A DNA stretch of 64,000 nucleotides from SM1-73 sp964588305 (GTDB taxonomy: Bacteria > Zixibacteria > MSB-5A5 > SM1-73), in the NCBI GenBank assembly GCA_964588305.1, contig CAZPOP010000004.1, positions 62,001 through 126,000 on the forward strand. The letters run 5' to 3'. The translations under genes were made by a program, and so were the position numbers. This document shows, in pieces, positions 24,886-34,042 of this stretch. Below the pieces are notes generated by a model. That model was given only the letters and a program-made list of their open reading frames with translations, was not told the DNA's origin and ran no database searches. The first letter of the stretch is position 1. Each line of letters starts with the position of its first letter.

Positions 24886-25763
24886 TCGGACTGTATCTTG
24901 CATGCTTTGACCGTATTGGAGAGGAGCATGGCGATGGTCATGGGGCCCACGCCGCCGGGCACGGGAGTGATGGCTTTGGCCACCTCTTTGACCGAATCAA
25001 AATCCACGTCTCCCACCAGCCTGTATCCGGATTTCGTCGAAGGATCCTCTATCCTGTTGGTGCCCACATCAATGACCACCACTCCCGGCTTGACCATGGC
25101 AGCGGTTACGAATTTAGCCTTTCCCATAGCCGCAATGAGGATATCGGCCTGCAGGGTCAGATTGGTCAAGTTCCTTGTGGCAGTATGACAGATAGTCACC
25201 GTGGCATTCGCCCCTTTTGACTTCTGGAACAGCATGGAAGCAAGGGGTCTTCCCACCAGGCTGCCTCTGCCTAAAATGACCACATGCTTACCGGAAGGAT
25301 CATTTCCCGATCTCATCAGAAGCTCCTGAATGCCCAACGGGGTACAGGGCAGAAAGGTCGGTTTTCCGGCCAACATCATTCCTACGTTGAAAGGATGAAA
25401 TCCATCCACGTCCTTCTTGGGATCAACAGCTAGAATGACCTTCTCTTCGCTTATCTGGGCCGGAGTGGGAAACTGCACCAATATCCCGTGAATGCTCTCC
25501 TTGCCATTGAGTTCCTCGATCCTGTTGAGAAGATCGGACTCGGGCAATTCCTTGGGGTACCGGTCAACCTCAGAACGAATTCCAACCTTATCACAGGCTT
25601 TTACCTTCATGTTCACGTAAACCTGGGATGCCGGATTGTCGCCCACCAATATGGCGGCCAGCCCAGGGACGATTTCTTTCCTCTTGAGATCTTCCAGTTT
25701 TTCCTTAAGACTCTCTTTGATTTCGGATGAGATCATCTTCCCATCGATTATTTCGGCAGGCAT
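24879..25763 (-). CDS. folD: bifunctional methylene-THF dehydrogenase / cyclohydrolase
   Basis: FolD converts 5,10-methylene- to 10-formyl-tetrahydrofolate. The 294 residues hold the catalytic Y49-x3-K53 pair (QVYVNMKVKACDKVGI), the GILVQFPTP segment, PCTPLGIQELL, the dinucleotide motif VVILGRGSLVGRPLA and the C-terminal TPVPGGVGPMTIAML. Normal length. It starts 56 nt beyond the end of ymdB with a strong hairpin between; the xseA operon lies further on. Confidence 0.97.
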   Translation of the reverse strand: MPAEIIDGKMISSEIKESLKEKLEDLKRKEIVPGLAAILVGDNPASQVYVNMKVKACDKVGIRSEVDRYPKELPESDLLNRIEELNGKESIHGILVQFPTPAQISEEKVILAVDPKKDVDGFHPFNVGMMLAGKPTFLPCTPLGIQELLMRSGNDPSGKHVVILGRGSLVGRPLASMLFQKSKGANATVTICHTATRNLTNLTLQADILIAAMGKAKFVTAAMVKPGVVVIDVGTNRIEDPSTKSGYRLVGDVDFDSVKEVAKAITPVPGGVGPMTIAMLLSNTVKACKIQSEA

Positions 25764-25787
25764 TTTCTGTCCCCTTGAATAGAAATG

Positions 25788-25808
25788 GGGAGGAGATGAA
25801 CTCCTCCC
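25788..25808. repeat. intercistronic hairpin between ymdB and folD
   Basis: GGGAGGAG-ATGAA-CTCCTCCC, a perfect 8-bp stem just after the ymdB stop. No T-run follows, so it may be an RNA-processing or stabilising hairpin or another REP-like palindrome. Confidence 0.6.
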
Positions 25809-25818
25809 TTACTTATGT

Positions 25819-26631
25819 CTAGTTGTCTCTGCCATTATCGTCTTCGGAGGGTGGCAGATCTATCTTGACTCTTTCGATGCTCAGGGCTTTGCCGGAGTCC
25901 GGGTCGATCTTGACCAACGCCGCGGAAAACTTGACGTCAGTTTTGGCTACTGTGAACCTTCTGGGAATTTGAGTTAGGAAGCGGCCGATAGCATCTTCCT
26001 TGATTATCCCGATTACTGAGTTATGAGGACCGGTCATACCCACATCGGTGATGTAAGCAGTTCCTTGGGGAAGAATGACCTCGTCTGCAGTTTGCACGTG
26101 GGTGTGAGTCCCCAGGACCGCAGAGACCCTTCCGTCCAGGTACCATCCCAAGGCCACTTTCTCCGAAGTAGCTTCAGCATGCAGGTCCACGATAATGACC
26201 TTGGTTTCCCGTCTGAGCTTTTCTATCTCTTTATCTGCCGTCCTGAAGGGACAATCGATCTCCTTGACATAAACTCTGCCCTGAATGTTCAGAACTCCGA
26301 TTCTGGAATTATCGGTTAGATCAAAAACAGCTGCTCCTCTTCCCGGGGCATCCGGGGGATAGTTGGCCGGTCTCAAGATACGCAAGGTCTCGTTTAAGTA
26401 AGGGTAGATATCCTTTCGATCCCAGATGTGATTTCCACTGGTCAGGCAGTCCACCCCGTAATGGCGAATTTTCTGCGCAATCTCCTTGGTCAAGCCAAAT
26501 CCTCCAGCAGCATTTTCTGCGTTGGCGATTGTGAAATCGACCTGGTGGGTTCTTTTAAACTCCGGCAGGATCTGAGAAACCGCCCACCTTCCAGGCTTGC
26601 CCATTATGTCCGCAATCAATAGGATATTCAA
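25819..26631 (-). CDS. ymdB: YmdB-type metallophosphoesterase (TIGR00282)
   Basis: Cyclic-nucleotide phosphodiesterase family protein; in Bacillus YmdB acts on 2',3'-cAMP and influences RNase Y-linked regulation. The 270-residue sequence has ADIMGKPGR (7-15), NAENAAGGFGLT, SGNHIWDRKDI, DLHAEATSEK and GTHTHVQTADE in the family order. The start is TTG, chosen because the conserved first residues (NILLIADIMGKPGR) leave no room for an upstream ATG. It lies directly downstream of rny, the usual pairing. Confidence 0.94.
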   Translation of the reverse strand: MNILLIADIMGKPGRWAVSQILPEFKRTHQVDFTIANAENAAGGFGLTKEIAQKIRHYGVDCLTSGNHIWDRKDIYPYLNETLRILRPANYPPDAPGRGAAVFDLTDNSRIGVLNIQGRVYVKEIDCPFRTADKEIEKLRRETKVIIVDLHAEATSEKVALGWYLDGRVSAVLGTHTHVQTADEVILPQGTAYITDVGMTGPHNSVIGIIKEDAIGRFLTQIPRRFTVAKTDVKFSAALVKIDPDSGKALSIERVKIDLPPSEDDNGRDN

Positions 26632-26735
26632 ATCTCAACCCCAAGTTCTTGTTTTTGCATTTCTCTCAATAGGGTTGCTGCCAGCCACCGCACAGGTGGT
26701 GCCTTTCGAGACCATTCATGTTTCACCTGAGGCGG

Positions 26736-28298
26736 TTATTTGGCATATTCTACCGCCCTGGTTTCCCTGATTACGGTGACCTTGATTTGACCCGGATACT
26801 CCAGTTCTGCCTCGATCTTTCTGGCAATCTCGTCGGCCAGCTCCCCTGCTCCCCTATCATCGATATGCTCGTGCTCCACTATGATTCTGATCTCTCTCCC
26901 GGCCTGAATGGCATACGATTTAGCCACACCCTTTGAGGAATCAGCCAATTCCTCCAGTTTCTCCAGTCTTTTGATGTAACCTTCTAAGCTTTCTCTTCTG
27001 GCACCGGGTCTGGCACCGGAAATGGCATCTGCTGCCTGGACCAGAACGGAATAGGCAGATTCTTGGGGAACGTCTTCATGATGAGCGGCGATAGCATTCA
27101 GGACAATGGGGTTTTCCCCGTATTTCTGTGCTACACTATAGCCTATTTGGCTGTGGGTTCCTTCGGTTTCACGATCCACTGCCTTCCCGATATCGTGCAA
27201 AAGCCCGGCCCGTTTTGCCAAATTTGCGTCCAGACCCAACTCCGCGGCCATCAGGCCGCAAAGATATGCCACTTCCTTGGCATGCTGCAGAACGTTCTGT
27301 CCGTAACTGGTTCTAAACTGCAGTTTTCCCAAAAGCTTAATCATCTCCGGATGAATCCCGTGTATTCCCACGTCAAAACAGGTCTGTTCTCCGGTCTCCC
27401 GTATGATGACCTCCATCTCCTTTTCGCATTTGACCACCACCTCTTCGATCCGAGCGGGATGAATTCTGCCGTCCACAATCAGTTTCTCCAAAGACATGCG
27501 GGCGATCTCTCTTCTCACCGGGTCGTAACCGGATAATATGACCGCCTCGGGGGTATCGTCCACAATCACATCAATGCCGGTCGCCGTTTCGAAGGAACGA
27601 ATGTTTCTTCCCTCCCTTCCGATGATCCTTCCCTTCATCTCTTCATTGGGGAGATTAACCACGGAGACGGTAGATTCCACAGTGTGATCCGCAGCGCATC
27701 TCTGAACCGCAGAGATGATGATATTTTTTGCCTCCCTCTCCGCAGTCTGTTCAGCCTGCTCCTTGATCTCCTTTATGAGCTGAGCGGCGTCCTGTTTGGC
27801 TTGACTCTCCAGATTTTCCATCAAGAGTTTTTTAGCCTCATCCGTGGTCATCTGGGCAATCTTTTCCAGCTGCTTGTTCTGCTCAGCAATCAATCGCCTG
27901 AGCTCGTCATCTTTTGCCCTTGAGGCTTTGTCTCGAGCGTAGAGGACCTTTTCTTTGTTTTGATTTTCCCTCTCTTTTCGGTTCAGAATATCGACCTTTC
28001 GGTCCAGATTTGACTCCCTGTCAGAAAGCTTTTTCTCCAACCTCTGAATCTCTAGTTTCTTAGTTTGCGTCTGCCGGTCAAAATTAACCTTGGCTTTGTA
28101 CCATTCATCTTTGGCTTCCAAAATGGCTTCTTTTTTCTTAATCTCCGCTTCCTTGGCTGCCTCCTGCAGAATCTTTTTTGCTAACTCATCAGCCCTGCCC
28201 AGTTTTGCCTCTCCGATCTTTCTGCTGACAAACCACCCCAAAAAGAAGAATAGGAGTGCAGATCCGAAAGCGATGGCGATAATCACTATGCTGTTCAT
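26736..28298 (-). CDS. rny: ribonuclease Y
   Basis: Membrane-anchored endoribonuclease that starts mRNA decay. The ATG at 28298 is preferred: it follows AAGGAGGA, and gives the standard N-terminal helix (SIVIIAIAFGSALLFFFLGW) and a 520-residue protein. A Glu/Lys-rich coiled coil covers about 30-190, a KH domain about 205-265 (MKGRIIGREGRNIRSFE), and an HD domain about 335-430 (LLHDIGKAVD, AAHHEDVP). It is followed by ymdB and preceded by a structured RNA and zapA. Confidence 0.97.
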   Translation of the reverse strand: MNSIVIIAIAFGSALLFFFLGWFVSRKIGEAKLGRADELAKKILQEAAKEAEIKKKEAILEAKDEWYKAKVNFDRQTQTKKLEIQRLEKKLSDRESNLDRKVDILNRKERENQNKEKVLYARDKASRAKDDELRRLIAEQNKQLEKIAQMTTDEAKKLLMENLESQAKQDAAQLIKEIKEQAEQTAEREAKNIIISAVQRCAADHTVESTVSVVNLPNEEMKGRIIGREGRNIRSFETATGIDVIVDDTPEAVILSGYDPVRREIARMSLEKLIVDGRIHPARIEEVVVKCEKEMEVIIRETGEQTCFDVGIHGIHPEMIKLLGKLQFRTSYGQNVLQHAKEVAYLCGLMAAELGLDANLAKRAGLLHDIGKAVDRETEGTHSQIGYSVAQKYGENPIVLNAIAAHHEDVPQESAYSVLVQAADAISGARPGARRESLEGYIKRLEKLEELADSSKGVAKSYAIQAGREIRIIVEHEHIDDRGAGELADEIARKIEAELEYPGQIKVTVIRETRAVEYAK

Positions 28299-28359
28299 AC
28301 CGGATTCCTCCTTGCCGAAGGCATGATACAGATGTTTCATACCTTTCGGACCAAAAATG

Positions 28360-28469
28360 AAAAACCCCACGTGTTTTTGTAAGATTTTGCCCTGCTTTTC
28401 AGGAAGGGAGAGCTACACGTCCTCCTAAAACACTACCAGCCAAAGCAAAATCGAACAAACCTTGTGGGG
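28360..28469 (-). ncRNA. candidate structured RNA between zapA and rny
   Basis: About 110 nt on the minus strand fold as a long hairpin with nested helices: outer CCCCAC/GTGGGG (28464-28469 with 28365-28370), then TTTGT/ACAAA, then a perfect GATTTTGC/GCAAAATC, then a CTTT/AAAG-type helix around a GGAG-CTCC tip. A T-run follows the outer stem, so it ends like a terminator. In gammaproteobacteria the 6S RNA gene lies directly downstream of zapA, the same place, but this one is shorter than usual 6S. It could instead be only an elaborate zapA terminator. Confidence 0.45.
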
Positions 28470-28492
28470 ATTAAAAGCAAAAAACGGACTTT

Positions 28493-28795
28493 CTAGGTAT
28501 CCTCCTGGGTTACCCTGCCGTCCAACCATTCCAGCAGGGTTTGAGCCTTCTCCTCTACATCCAGAAGTTTCTTGTCCTTGTCTTCTCTTTCCCTGAATAG
28601 CTCATCGGTTATATTCATGGCGGCGAGCACCGCTACCCTTAAAGGTGACTTATTGGACAACTTCTCTGCAACCTCTCTCATCTTTAGGTCTACATATCTT
28701 CCGACCTGCAGAATATATCTCTTCTCGGCGTCGCCTATGATAGGATAGTCTTCACCGAAAATATTGACTTTAACCGATTCTTTTCTTTCTTGCAT
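28493..28795 (-). CDS. zapA: cell division protein ZapA
   Basis: FtsZ-ring-bundling protein. 100 residues with VNIFGEDYPIIGDAEKRYIL at about 10-29, the VDLKMREVAE segment, RVAVLAAMNITDELFRERED and a C-terminal coiled coil, as in ZapA. The ATG has its own promoter 90 nt upstream. It follows a ZapB-like coiled-coil gene and precedes the candidate RNA and rny. Confidence 0.93.
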   Translation of the reverse strand: MQERKESVKVNIFGEDYPIIGDAEKRYILQVGRYVDLKMREVAEKLSNKSPLRVAVLAAMNITDELFREREDKDKKLLDVEEKAQTLLEWLDGRVTQEDT

Positions 28796-28885
28796 TGATC
28801 TTTGACTATTCTGTAATATCCGAAAAACTCTCTGCTTTTCTCCCCACAGTGCAAATCTAAATGCCTAACGGACTCCACATCAATC

Positions 28886-28914
28886 ATAATACGAATTTTC
28901 CATCAGAGAATCAA
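28886..28914 (-). promoter_or_regulatory. promoter for zapA
   Basis: Minus strand: -35 TTGATT (28909-28914), exact 17-nt spacer, -10 TATTAT (28886-28891). It lies between the ZapB-like stop and the zapA start. Confidence 0.6.
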
Positions 28915-28920
28915 GGGAGT

Positions 28921-29205
28921 CTAATCGAAATTCTCCATAAAGGTTAGTTTTTGCAAAAGCTTTTCCAACTTTTTTCTAATCTTCTCTTCCTTCTGTTTGA
29001 AGTCTCCTTCCTTGTCCTTCAGCTCTTTTTTCAGTTTTTCGTTTTCGAAGCTCAAGTTTCTAGCCTTCTCCTCGAACTGGGAAATCTGGCCAGCCAGTCC
29101 GCTATAGGAGGAGGATATCTGTCGGTTTTCCTGCTTCAATCTGTCTATGACCTCTATGGCCTTGGTGACTTTTTCTTCCAGTCTCTCGAAATTTTCCAGT
29201 TGCAT
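28921..29205 (-). CDS. ZapB-like coiled-coil protein
   Basis: A 94-residue protein that is almost wholly coiled coil (heptads from FERLEEKVTKAIEVIDRLKQ to the end, rich in Glu, Lys, Leu). ZapB proteins are of this size and shape and work with ZapA at the FtsZ ring; the gene directly precedes zapA. The sequence itself is too low in complexity to prove the family, so the call rests on context. Confidence 0.6.
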   Translation of the reverse strand: MQLENFERLEEKVTKAIEVIDRLKQENRQISSSYSGLAGQISQFEEKARNLSFENEKLKKELKDKEGDFKQKEEKIRKKLEKLLQKLTFMENFD

Positions 29206-29313
29206 GGGACCGTTTACGTTTCTTGACTCCGATTCAAAAGAACCTTCTGTCTTTTCTTATCTCACAGAATACTGAGACTCTACCCACAGCAGAGGCGCAA
29301 GCTCACGCCTGTG

Positions 29314-31692
29314 CTAACTTCTCAGACCTGCGCCTAAGCTCTTTCCCAGCTCCGATAGCACCTTCTGGTGGATTCTCTCCACCTCCTCATCCGTTAAGGT
29401 TTTGTCCTTAGAGCGATAGCGAATCGAATAAGCTAAGCTTTTCTTTCCCGGAGAAATCTGTTTTCCTCGATACACGTCAAACAAAACAAGCTCCTCGACA
29501 AAATCGCCGCCCACCGTTTTTATCTTGTGCGTTATCCTTTCGGACAAGACATCCTCGTTCACCACGATGGCAATATCCCTATCCACAGGGGGGAATTTGG
29601 GCAGAGGCAAAAAGGTCCTTTTCTTGGGGACACAAGCCAGGAGTTTTTCCGAGTCCAACTCGGCTGCAAAAACGCTATCCTTGATCTGGAAAAGTTCCAG
29701 AATCCCTTCTGCCACCTCACCCAATATGCCTGCTCCTTGACCCTCTATCTCAATTTCAAAAGAGCTGTCCGACTTCAATAAGGCATTCTTCTTAGGATTC
29801 AATCGAAAGGATAAAAAGAGACTCTCGGTCAGCGATTCCAAAACTCCTTTAAGATCATACAAATCGACCTTGGTTTCCTGGGTTCCCCAGTGGATTGGCT
29901 TCTGTTTTCCGGAAAGAGCTAATCCAAGATGCAGTTTTTCATTCGGCAGTTCATTCTCTTTAGCCAGGTAAACCTTGCCCAATTCAAATATCCTCAAATC
30001 TTCCTCCTTGCGGTTTTTATTCCGGCTTATCACCGAAAGCAGACCGTAAGACAAAGAGGTATTTAGGACAGACATCTCCTCGCTCAGAGGATTTTGCACT
30101 TTGACGGCCAAAAGTTGCGGGCACACTTTCTTTAGGATTTCTGGGTCAACCAGGTTGTTTGTCAAGACCTCGAAGAACCCTTTTCCCGCCAGGAGTAGCT
30201 TGAGCCTTGCGACCGATCTCTCCTTTTCACTCACACGGGTAACCAACTCGCCGCTCGCCCTCAAGGATGTCTCTATTTTATCGTAGCCGTGAATTCTGGT
30301 TATCTCCTCAATTAAGTCGATCTCCCGGGAAAGATCCGGTCTGAAGGTGGGAATGGTTACCTGCAGATCCTGATTTTGGTGGATTTCCATATCCAGACTC
30401 TTGAGGATATGACCCATCTCTTCAGGTTTGAGATCGGTGGCCAGGATTTGGTTGGCCCTCTGCGGTCTTAAGGTCACCCGAGCAGGCAGGATCGGAGAGG
30501 GATAATTGTCCACCACTCCTTTCAACACCTTTCCCCCGGCCAATTCCTGCAAAAGTCCGCAGGCCCTATAAGCCGCGCTCACCACCCCATTCGGGTCCAC
30601 TCCCCTTTCGAATCTTTGGGATGCTTCGGTGGATATGCCTAGAGATATCCTTCCCCTTCTGATCACCTTGGGATCGAAATAGGCGCTTTCCAAAAGGATG
30701 TTCTTGGTATTTGAAGCGACCTCACTTTCCATTCCGCCCATTATCCCGGCGATGGCCACTGGCTTTCTGCCGTCCGTGATCAGGAGAATCTCGTCGCTCA
30801 ACTCACGTTCTAGTTCATCTAAGGTAACAAACTTCTCGGCCTTTTGCGCTCTCCTGACTACCACCTTCTTTTGAGAAAAGAGATCATAATCAAAGGCATG
30901 CAAAGGGTGGCCGGTCTCCATCATAACGAAATTGGTGACATCCACTACGTTGTTGATGGGTCGCATTCCCACAGACTCAAGCTTCCTTTTCAACCAGAAG
31001 GGTGAGTCACCGATTCTGACCTCCAGAATCACTCTGGCAGCATATCTGGGGCAGGCTGCAGAATCTTGGATTTCGACCTCCACCCAGTCCTTTGTCGCTC
31101 CATCCGCTTCGGAGAATTTGGTCGGCGGTTTCTTGAGCGAACCTCCAGACAGTGCTGCTACGTCTCTTGCCACACCGATCACCGAGAGGCAGTCGGCTCG
31201 GTTGGGGGTAAGATCCAAATCCAAGATCCAATCCTCTAAATCCAGAGCCGCAGATATGGGAAGCCCGATCTTTAGCTGAGAATCCAAAATCATAATCCCC
31301 TTCTGATTTTCGCCCAGGCCCAGTTCTTTTTCGGAACAGATCATGCCCAAAGAATCCAGGCCTCTTAATGCGGTCTTGGTGACTTCCATTCCCATAGGTA
31401 GCTTAGCTCCGATCAAAGCCACCGGAACTTTTGCCTTTTCCTGGACATTGGGCGCCCCACATACAATCTGCAGAGACTCAGACCCTATCTCGACTTCACA
31501 CACAGACAGGTGATCAGCCTGAGGATGTTTTTGAATCCTCTTTATTTCACCTACCACCACCCTCTCCAATCCCTTACCCAATGGTGTGATGGTCTCCACC
31601 TCCACCCCGGCATCGGTCAGCTTAGCTGCTAACTCTTCGGGCGACCAATCAAAATCCACCAATTCCTTAAGCCACTTATAACTGACTTTCAT
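29314..31692 (-). CDS. pheT: phenylalanyl-tRNA synthetase beta subunit
   Basis: The 792-residue beta chain of PheRS. Domains in order: an N-terminal EMAP/tRNA-binding OB fold (VVGEIKRIQKHPQADHLSVC near residues 46-65), B3/B4 editing region, B5 (about 400-470), the catalytic-like B6-B7 core and a C-terminal ferredoxin-fold anticodon-binding domain (FPPVDRDIAIVV onward). Length and order match the bacterial type. It begins 2 nt before the pheS stop region, so the two subunits are translationally linked. Confidence 0.98.
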   Translation of the reverse strand: MKVSYKWLKELVDFDWSPEELAAKLTDAGVEVETITPLGKGLERVVVGEIKRIQKHPQADHLSVCEVEIGSESLQIVCGAPNVQEKAKVPVALIGAKLPMGMEVTKTALRGLDSLGMICSEKELGLGENQKGIMILDSQLKIGLPISAALDLEDWILDLDLTPNRADCLSVIGVARDVAALSGGSLKKPPTKFSEADGATKDWVEVEIQDSAACPRYAARVILEVRIGDSPFWLKRKLESVGMRPINNVVDVTNFVMMETGHPLHAFDYDLFSQKKVVVRRAQKAEKFVTLDELERELSDEILLITDGRKPVAIAGIMGGMESEVASNTKNILLESAYFDPKVIRRGRISLGISTEASQRFERGVDPNGVVSAAYRACGLLQELAGGKVLKGVVDNYPSPILPARVTLRPQRANQILATDLKPEEMGHILKSLDMEIHQNQDLQVTIPTFRPDLSREIDLIEEITRIHGYDKIETSLRASGELVTRVSEKERSVARLKLLLAGKGFFEVLTNNLVDPEILKKVCPQLLAVKVQNPLSEEMSVLNTSLSYGLLSVISRNKNRKEEDLRIFELGKVYLAKENELPNEKLHLGLALSGKQKPIHWGTQETKVDLYDLKGVLESLTESLFLSFRLNPKKNALLKSDSSFEIEIEGQGAGILGEVAEGILELFQIKDSVFAAELDSEKLLACVPKKRTFLPLPKFPPVDRDIAIVVNEDVLSERITHKIKTVGGDFVEELVLFDVYRGKQISPGKKSLAYSIRYRSKDKTLTDEEVERIHQKVLSELGKSLGAGLRS

Positions 31693-31694
31693 AA

Positions 31695-32723
31695 TCAGAA
31701 CTGCCTCAAAAATCTCAAATCGTTTTCATAAAATAGCCTGATATCGTCCACTCCATATTTGAGCATGGCTATTCTCTCCACACCCATCCCAAAAGCGTAA
31801 CCGGTATAGGCTTCAGCATCGTAGCCCACGCTTTTGAGGACCTCCGGATCGATCATCCCTGCACCTAGAATCTCCAGCCATCCTCGGTATTTGCAGAGGC
31901 CACAACCTTTACCTCCGCAATTTACACAGGCGATGTCCATTTCTGCCGAAGGCTCGGTAAAGGGGAAAAAGCTTCCCCGGAATCTTACCGCTACCTCCTT
32001 ACCGAATAACTCCCAGACAAAGGCAGAAAGGACTCCTTTCAGGTCTGCAAAGTTGATGTCGGTGTCCACGCAGAATCCCTCCACCTGATGAAAGGTGCAA
32101 AAGCTTCTGGCATTTATGGCTTCATGCCGATAGCAACGGCCGGGAGCGATGATTTTCAAGGGAGGCTTTCTTTTCTCCATGACCCTGATCTGCACCGGAG
32201 AGGTGTGGGTCCTCAACAGAATGTCATCGTCTACATAAAAGGTATCCTGCATGTCCCGGGCCGGGTGATCCTTAGGAAAATTGAGTGCCCCGAAGTTGTA
32301 ATAGTCGGTCTCGACATCCGGACCCCTTGCCACCTCAAAACCCATGCCATAGAAAATCTCGATCATCCGCTGACTTATCTGAGTTATGGGATGAAGTTTG
32401 CCGGACCAAGTTTTTCTTCCGGGGAGCGTGTGGTCAAGAACCTCTGCCCCCGTTTTCTCAGTTGGCTCCTGCATCCTTAGCGCTTCGATTCTTTTGGCGA
32501 GAACTGCCTCAACTTGGTTTTTAACTTCATTAGCCAGCTTGCCGAGAGCTGGCCGGCTCTCAAGGGGAACCTGGTTTAAATTCTTCAAAAAGGAGGTTAC
32601 CATTCCCTTTCGGCCTAAGTATCTAACTCTGATGTCCTCCAGGTCCTCTTTTTTGTTTGCCTTTGCTAGTTTCTCTAAGGCCTCTTTTTGAACTTCTCTT
32701 AGGTCACCCTCAGATTTCTTCAT
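31695..32723 (-). CDS. pheS: phenylalanyl-tRNA synthetase alpha subunit
   Basis: Catalytic alpha subunit of PheRS (about 342 residues). N-terminal coiled coil, then motif 2 GRCYRHEAINARSFCTFHQVEG, the TSPVQIR phenylalanine-site segment, a C-x2-C-x4-C-x2-C cluster (CVNCGGKGCGLC) and motif 3 GMGVERIAMLKYG. The ATG at 32723 is chosen: AGGTG lies about 9 nt upstream and it gives the usual N-terminus; a TTG 15 codons earlier extends the frame but has no such site. It follows rplT. Confidence 0.97.
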   Translation of the reverse strand: MKKSEGDLREVQKEALEKLAKANKKEDLEDIRVRYLGRKGMVTSFLKNLNQVPLESRPALGKLANEVKNQVEAVLAKRIEALRMQEPTEKTGAEVLDHTLPGRKTWSGKLHPITQISQRMIEIFYGMGFEVARGPDVETDYYNFGALNFPKDHPARDMQDTFYVDDDILLRTHTSPVQIRVMEKRKPPLKIIAPGRCYRHEAINARSFCTFHQVEGFCVDTDINFADLKGVLSAFVWELFGKEVAVRFRGSFFPFTEPSAEMDIACVNCGGKGCGLCKYRGWLEILGAGMIDPEVLKSVGYDAEAYTGYAFGMGVERIAMLKYGVDDIRLFYENDLRFLRQF

Positions 32724-32810
32724 CGTTAGAATCACCTGGTAAGTTATAATGGAGAGTCGCTCTACCAAACAGGCTGAAAACGATTTAAATCCGCTACGGG
32801 CTTTTTAGCC

Positions 32811-33188
32811 TCAATCAGTTGGAGATGGAATGTTTGCCTGGTATTTTAGAGCCAACTGGGCCAGTTTGGCAAAAGCCTCCTCATCCTTGATCGCCATATC
32901 CGCCAGATTCTTGCGATCCAAAAGAACCCCGGCCTTTTTCAAACCGTGGATAAACAGGCTATAGGATAGTCCGTAAATTCTGGCCGCCGCATTGATTCTG
33001 GTTATCCAGAGTCTGCGGAAATCTCTCTTCCTTCTTCTTCTGTGGGCATAAGCGTAAGCCAATCCTCGCTGGACCGACTCCTTGGCGGTCCGATACAGCT
33101 TGCTCCTTCCTCCATAGTATCCCCTGGCAGCTTTTAAGATTTTTTTCCTTCTCCTTCGGGAAGCCACAGCCTTGGTCGCTCTTGGCAT
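32811..33188 (-). CDS. rplT: 50S ribosomal protein L20
   Basis: Primary rRNA-binding protein of the large subunit, 125 residues. The Arg-rich N-terminal extension (RRRRKKILKAARGYYGGRSK) and the conserved globular part (LWITRINAAARIYGLSYSLF, LDRKNLADMA) are intact. It lies 11 nt past rpmI in the infC-rpmI-rplT operon. In other bacteria L20 or infC leaders give autoregulation; I could not find a clear L20 operator here. Confidence 0.98.
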   Translation of the reverse strand: MPRATKAVASRRRRKKILKAARGYYGGRSKLYRTAKESVQRGLAYAYAHRRRRKRDFRRLWITRINAAARIYGLSYSLFIHGLKKAGVLLDRKNLADMAIKDEEAFAKLAQLALKYQANIPSPTD

Positions 33189-33199
33189 CAGATTCCTCC

Positions 33200-33394
33200 T
33201 TAAACTGCTAATGATCTTCTTACTCTTTTTTGATCGGCCTTATCCACCAACCCTGACTTTCGCAAAGCTCTCTTCCTCTTGGAACTCTTCCCGGTCAGAA
33301 GGTGCCCTTTGAAAGCCTTGCTTCTTTTGAACTTCCCGCTGGCGGTCCTTTTAAATCTCTTGGCTGAACTTCTGCTGGTTCGTATCTTGGGCAT
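33200..33394 (-). CDS. rpmI: 50S ribosomal protein L35
   Basis: A 64-residue, strongly basic ribosomal protein with the L35 signature KIRTSRSSAKRFKRTASGKF and HLLTGKSSKRKR. A good ribosome-binding site (AAGGAGGCA) precedes the ATG. It sits between infC and rplT. Confidence 0.98.
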   Translation of the reverse strand: MPKIRTSRSSAKRFKRTASGKFKRSKAFKGHLLTGKSSKRKRALRKSGLVDKADQKRVRRSLAV

Positions 33395-33529
33395 TTAATG
33401 TTGCCTCCTTAAAGAAAGGCTAAGAATCACTTAACCTTATACGTGATCTAACAGCGATAATTTATTGACCGCGAAAAAAACACATGCAAACCGTCAAATG
33501 CCCCGGAACATTGTGCCAATCAGTTGGGC

Positions 33530-34042
33530 TCATGCTTTGGGCATGAAGGTCATGGTCAGAGTCCTCCCTTCCATCTTGGGCTTCTGTTCAACCGTCCCCA
33601 CATCGGTGAGGTCGGATTGAAGGCGTTCCATAATCTTTTGACCAAACTCCTTGTGACTCATCTCCCTGCCTCTGAACGCCACAAGAACCTTCACCTTGTT
33701 ACCCTGGGATAAGAATTCTCTGATGTGTCTCATCTTGAAAGTATAATCGTGATCCTCAGTCTTGGGTCGGAAGCGCATTTCCTTCAACTGCCAAAAACGC
33801 TGCTTCTTTTTGGCGTCTTTGGCCTTTTTGCTTAACTCGTACTTGTATTTGCCATAGTCCATTATCTTGCAGACGGGAGGCTTAGCCTGAGGAGAGACCT
33901 CCACCAGATCGTAACCCTTCTCTTGGGCCAAACCAAGGGCGTCTCTGGTTGCCATTATCCCTATCTGTTCGCCATCTGCTCCGATAACCCTGACTTGAGG
34001 AATCCGGATCCTTCGGTTTACCCTGATTTCCTTAACCCTGAT
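33530..34042 (-). CDS. infC: translation initiation factor IF-3, AUC start
   Basis: IF-3 ensures correct start-codon choice on the 30S subunit. The reading frame extends 29 codons beyond the first internal ATG and encodes the conserved N-terminal domain (RIRIPQVRVIGADGEQIGIM), so the true start is upstream. The only start-like codon with a good ribosome-binding site is ATC at 34040-34042, 9 nt after AGGAGG (34052-34057); a stop (TGA) lies just before it. This gives 170 residues, the normal length. A non-AUG start is the known device by which IF-3 represses its own translation. The C-terminal domain runs through KVLVAFRGREMSHKEFG. Confidence 0.93.
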   Translation of the reverse strand: MRVKEIRVNRRIRIPQVRVIGADGEQIGIMATRDALGLAQEKGYDLVEVSPQAKPPVCKIMDYGKYKYELSKKAKDAKKKQRFWQLKEMRFRPKTEDHDYTFKMRHIREFLSQGNKVKVLVAFRGREMSHKEFGQKIMERLQSDLTDVGTVEQKPKMEGRTLTMTFMPKA

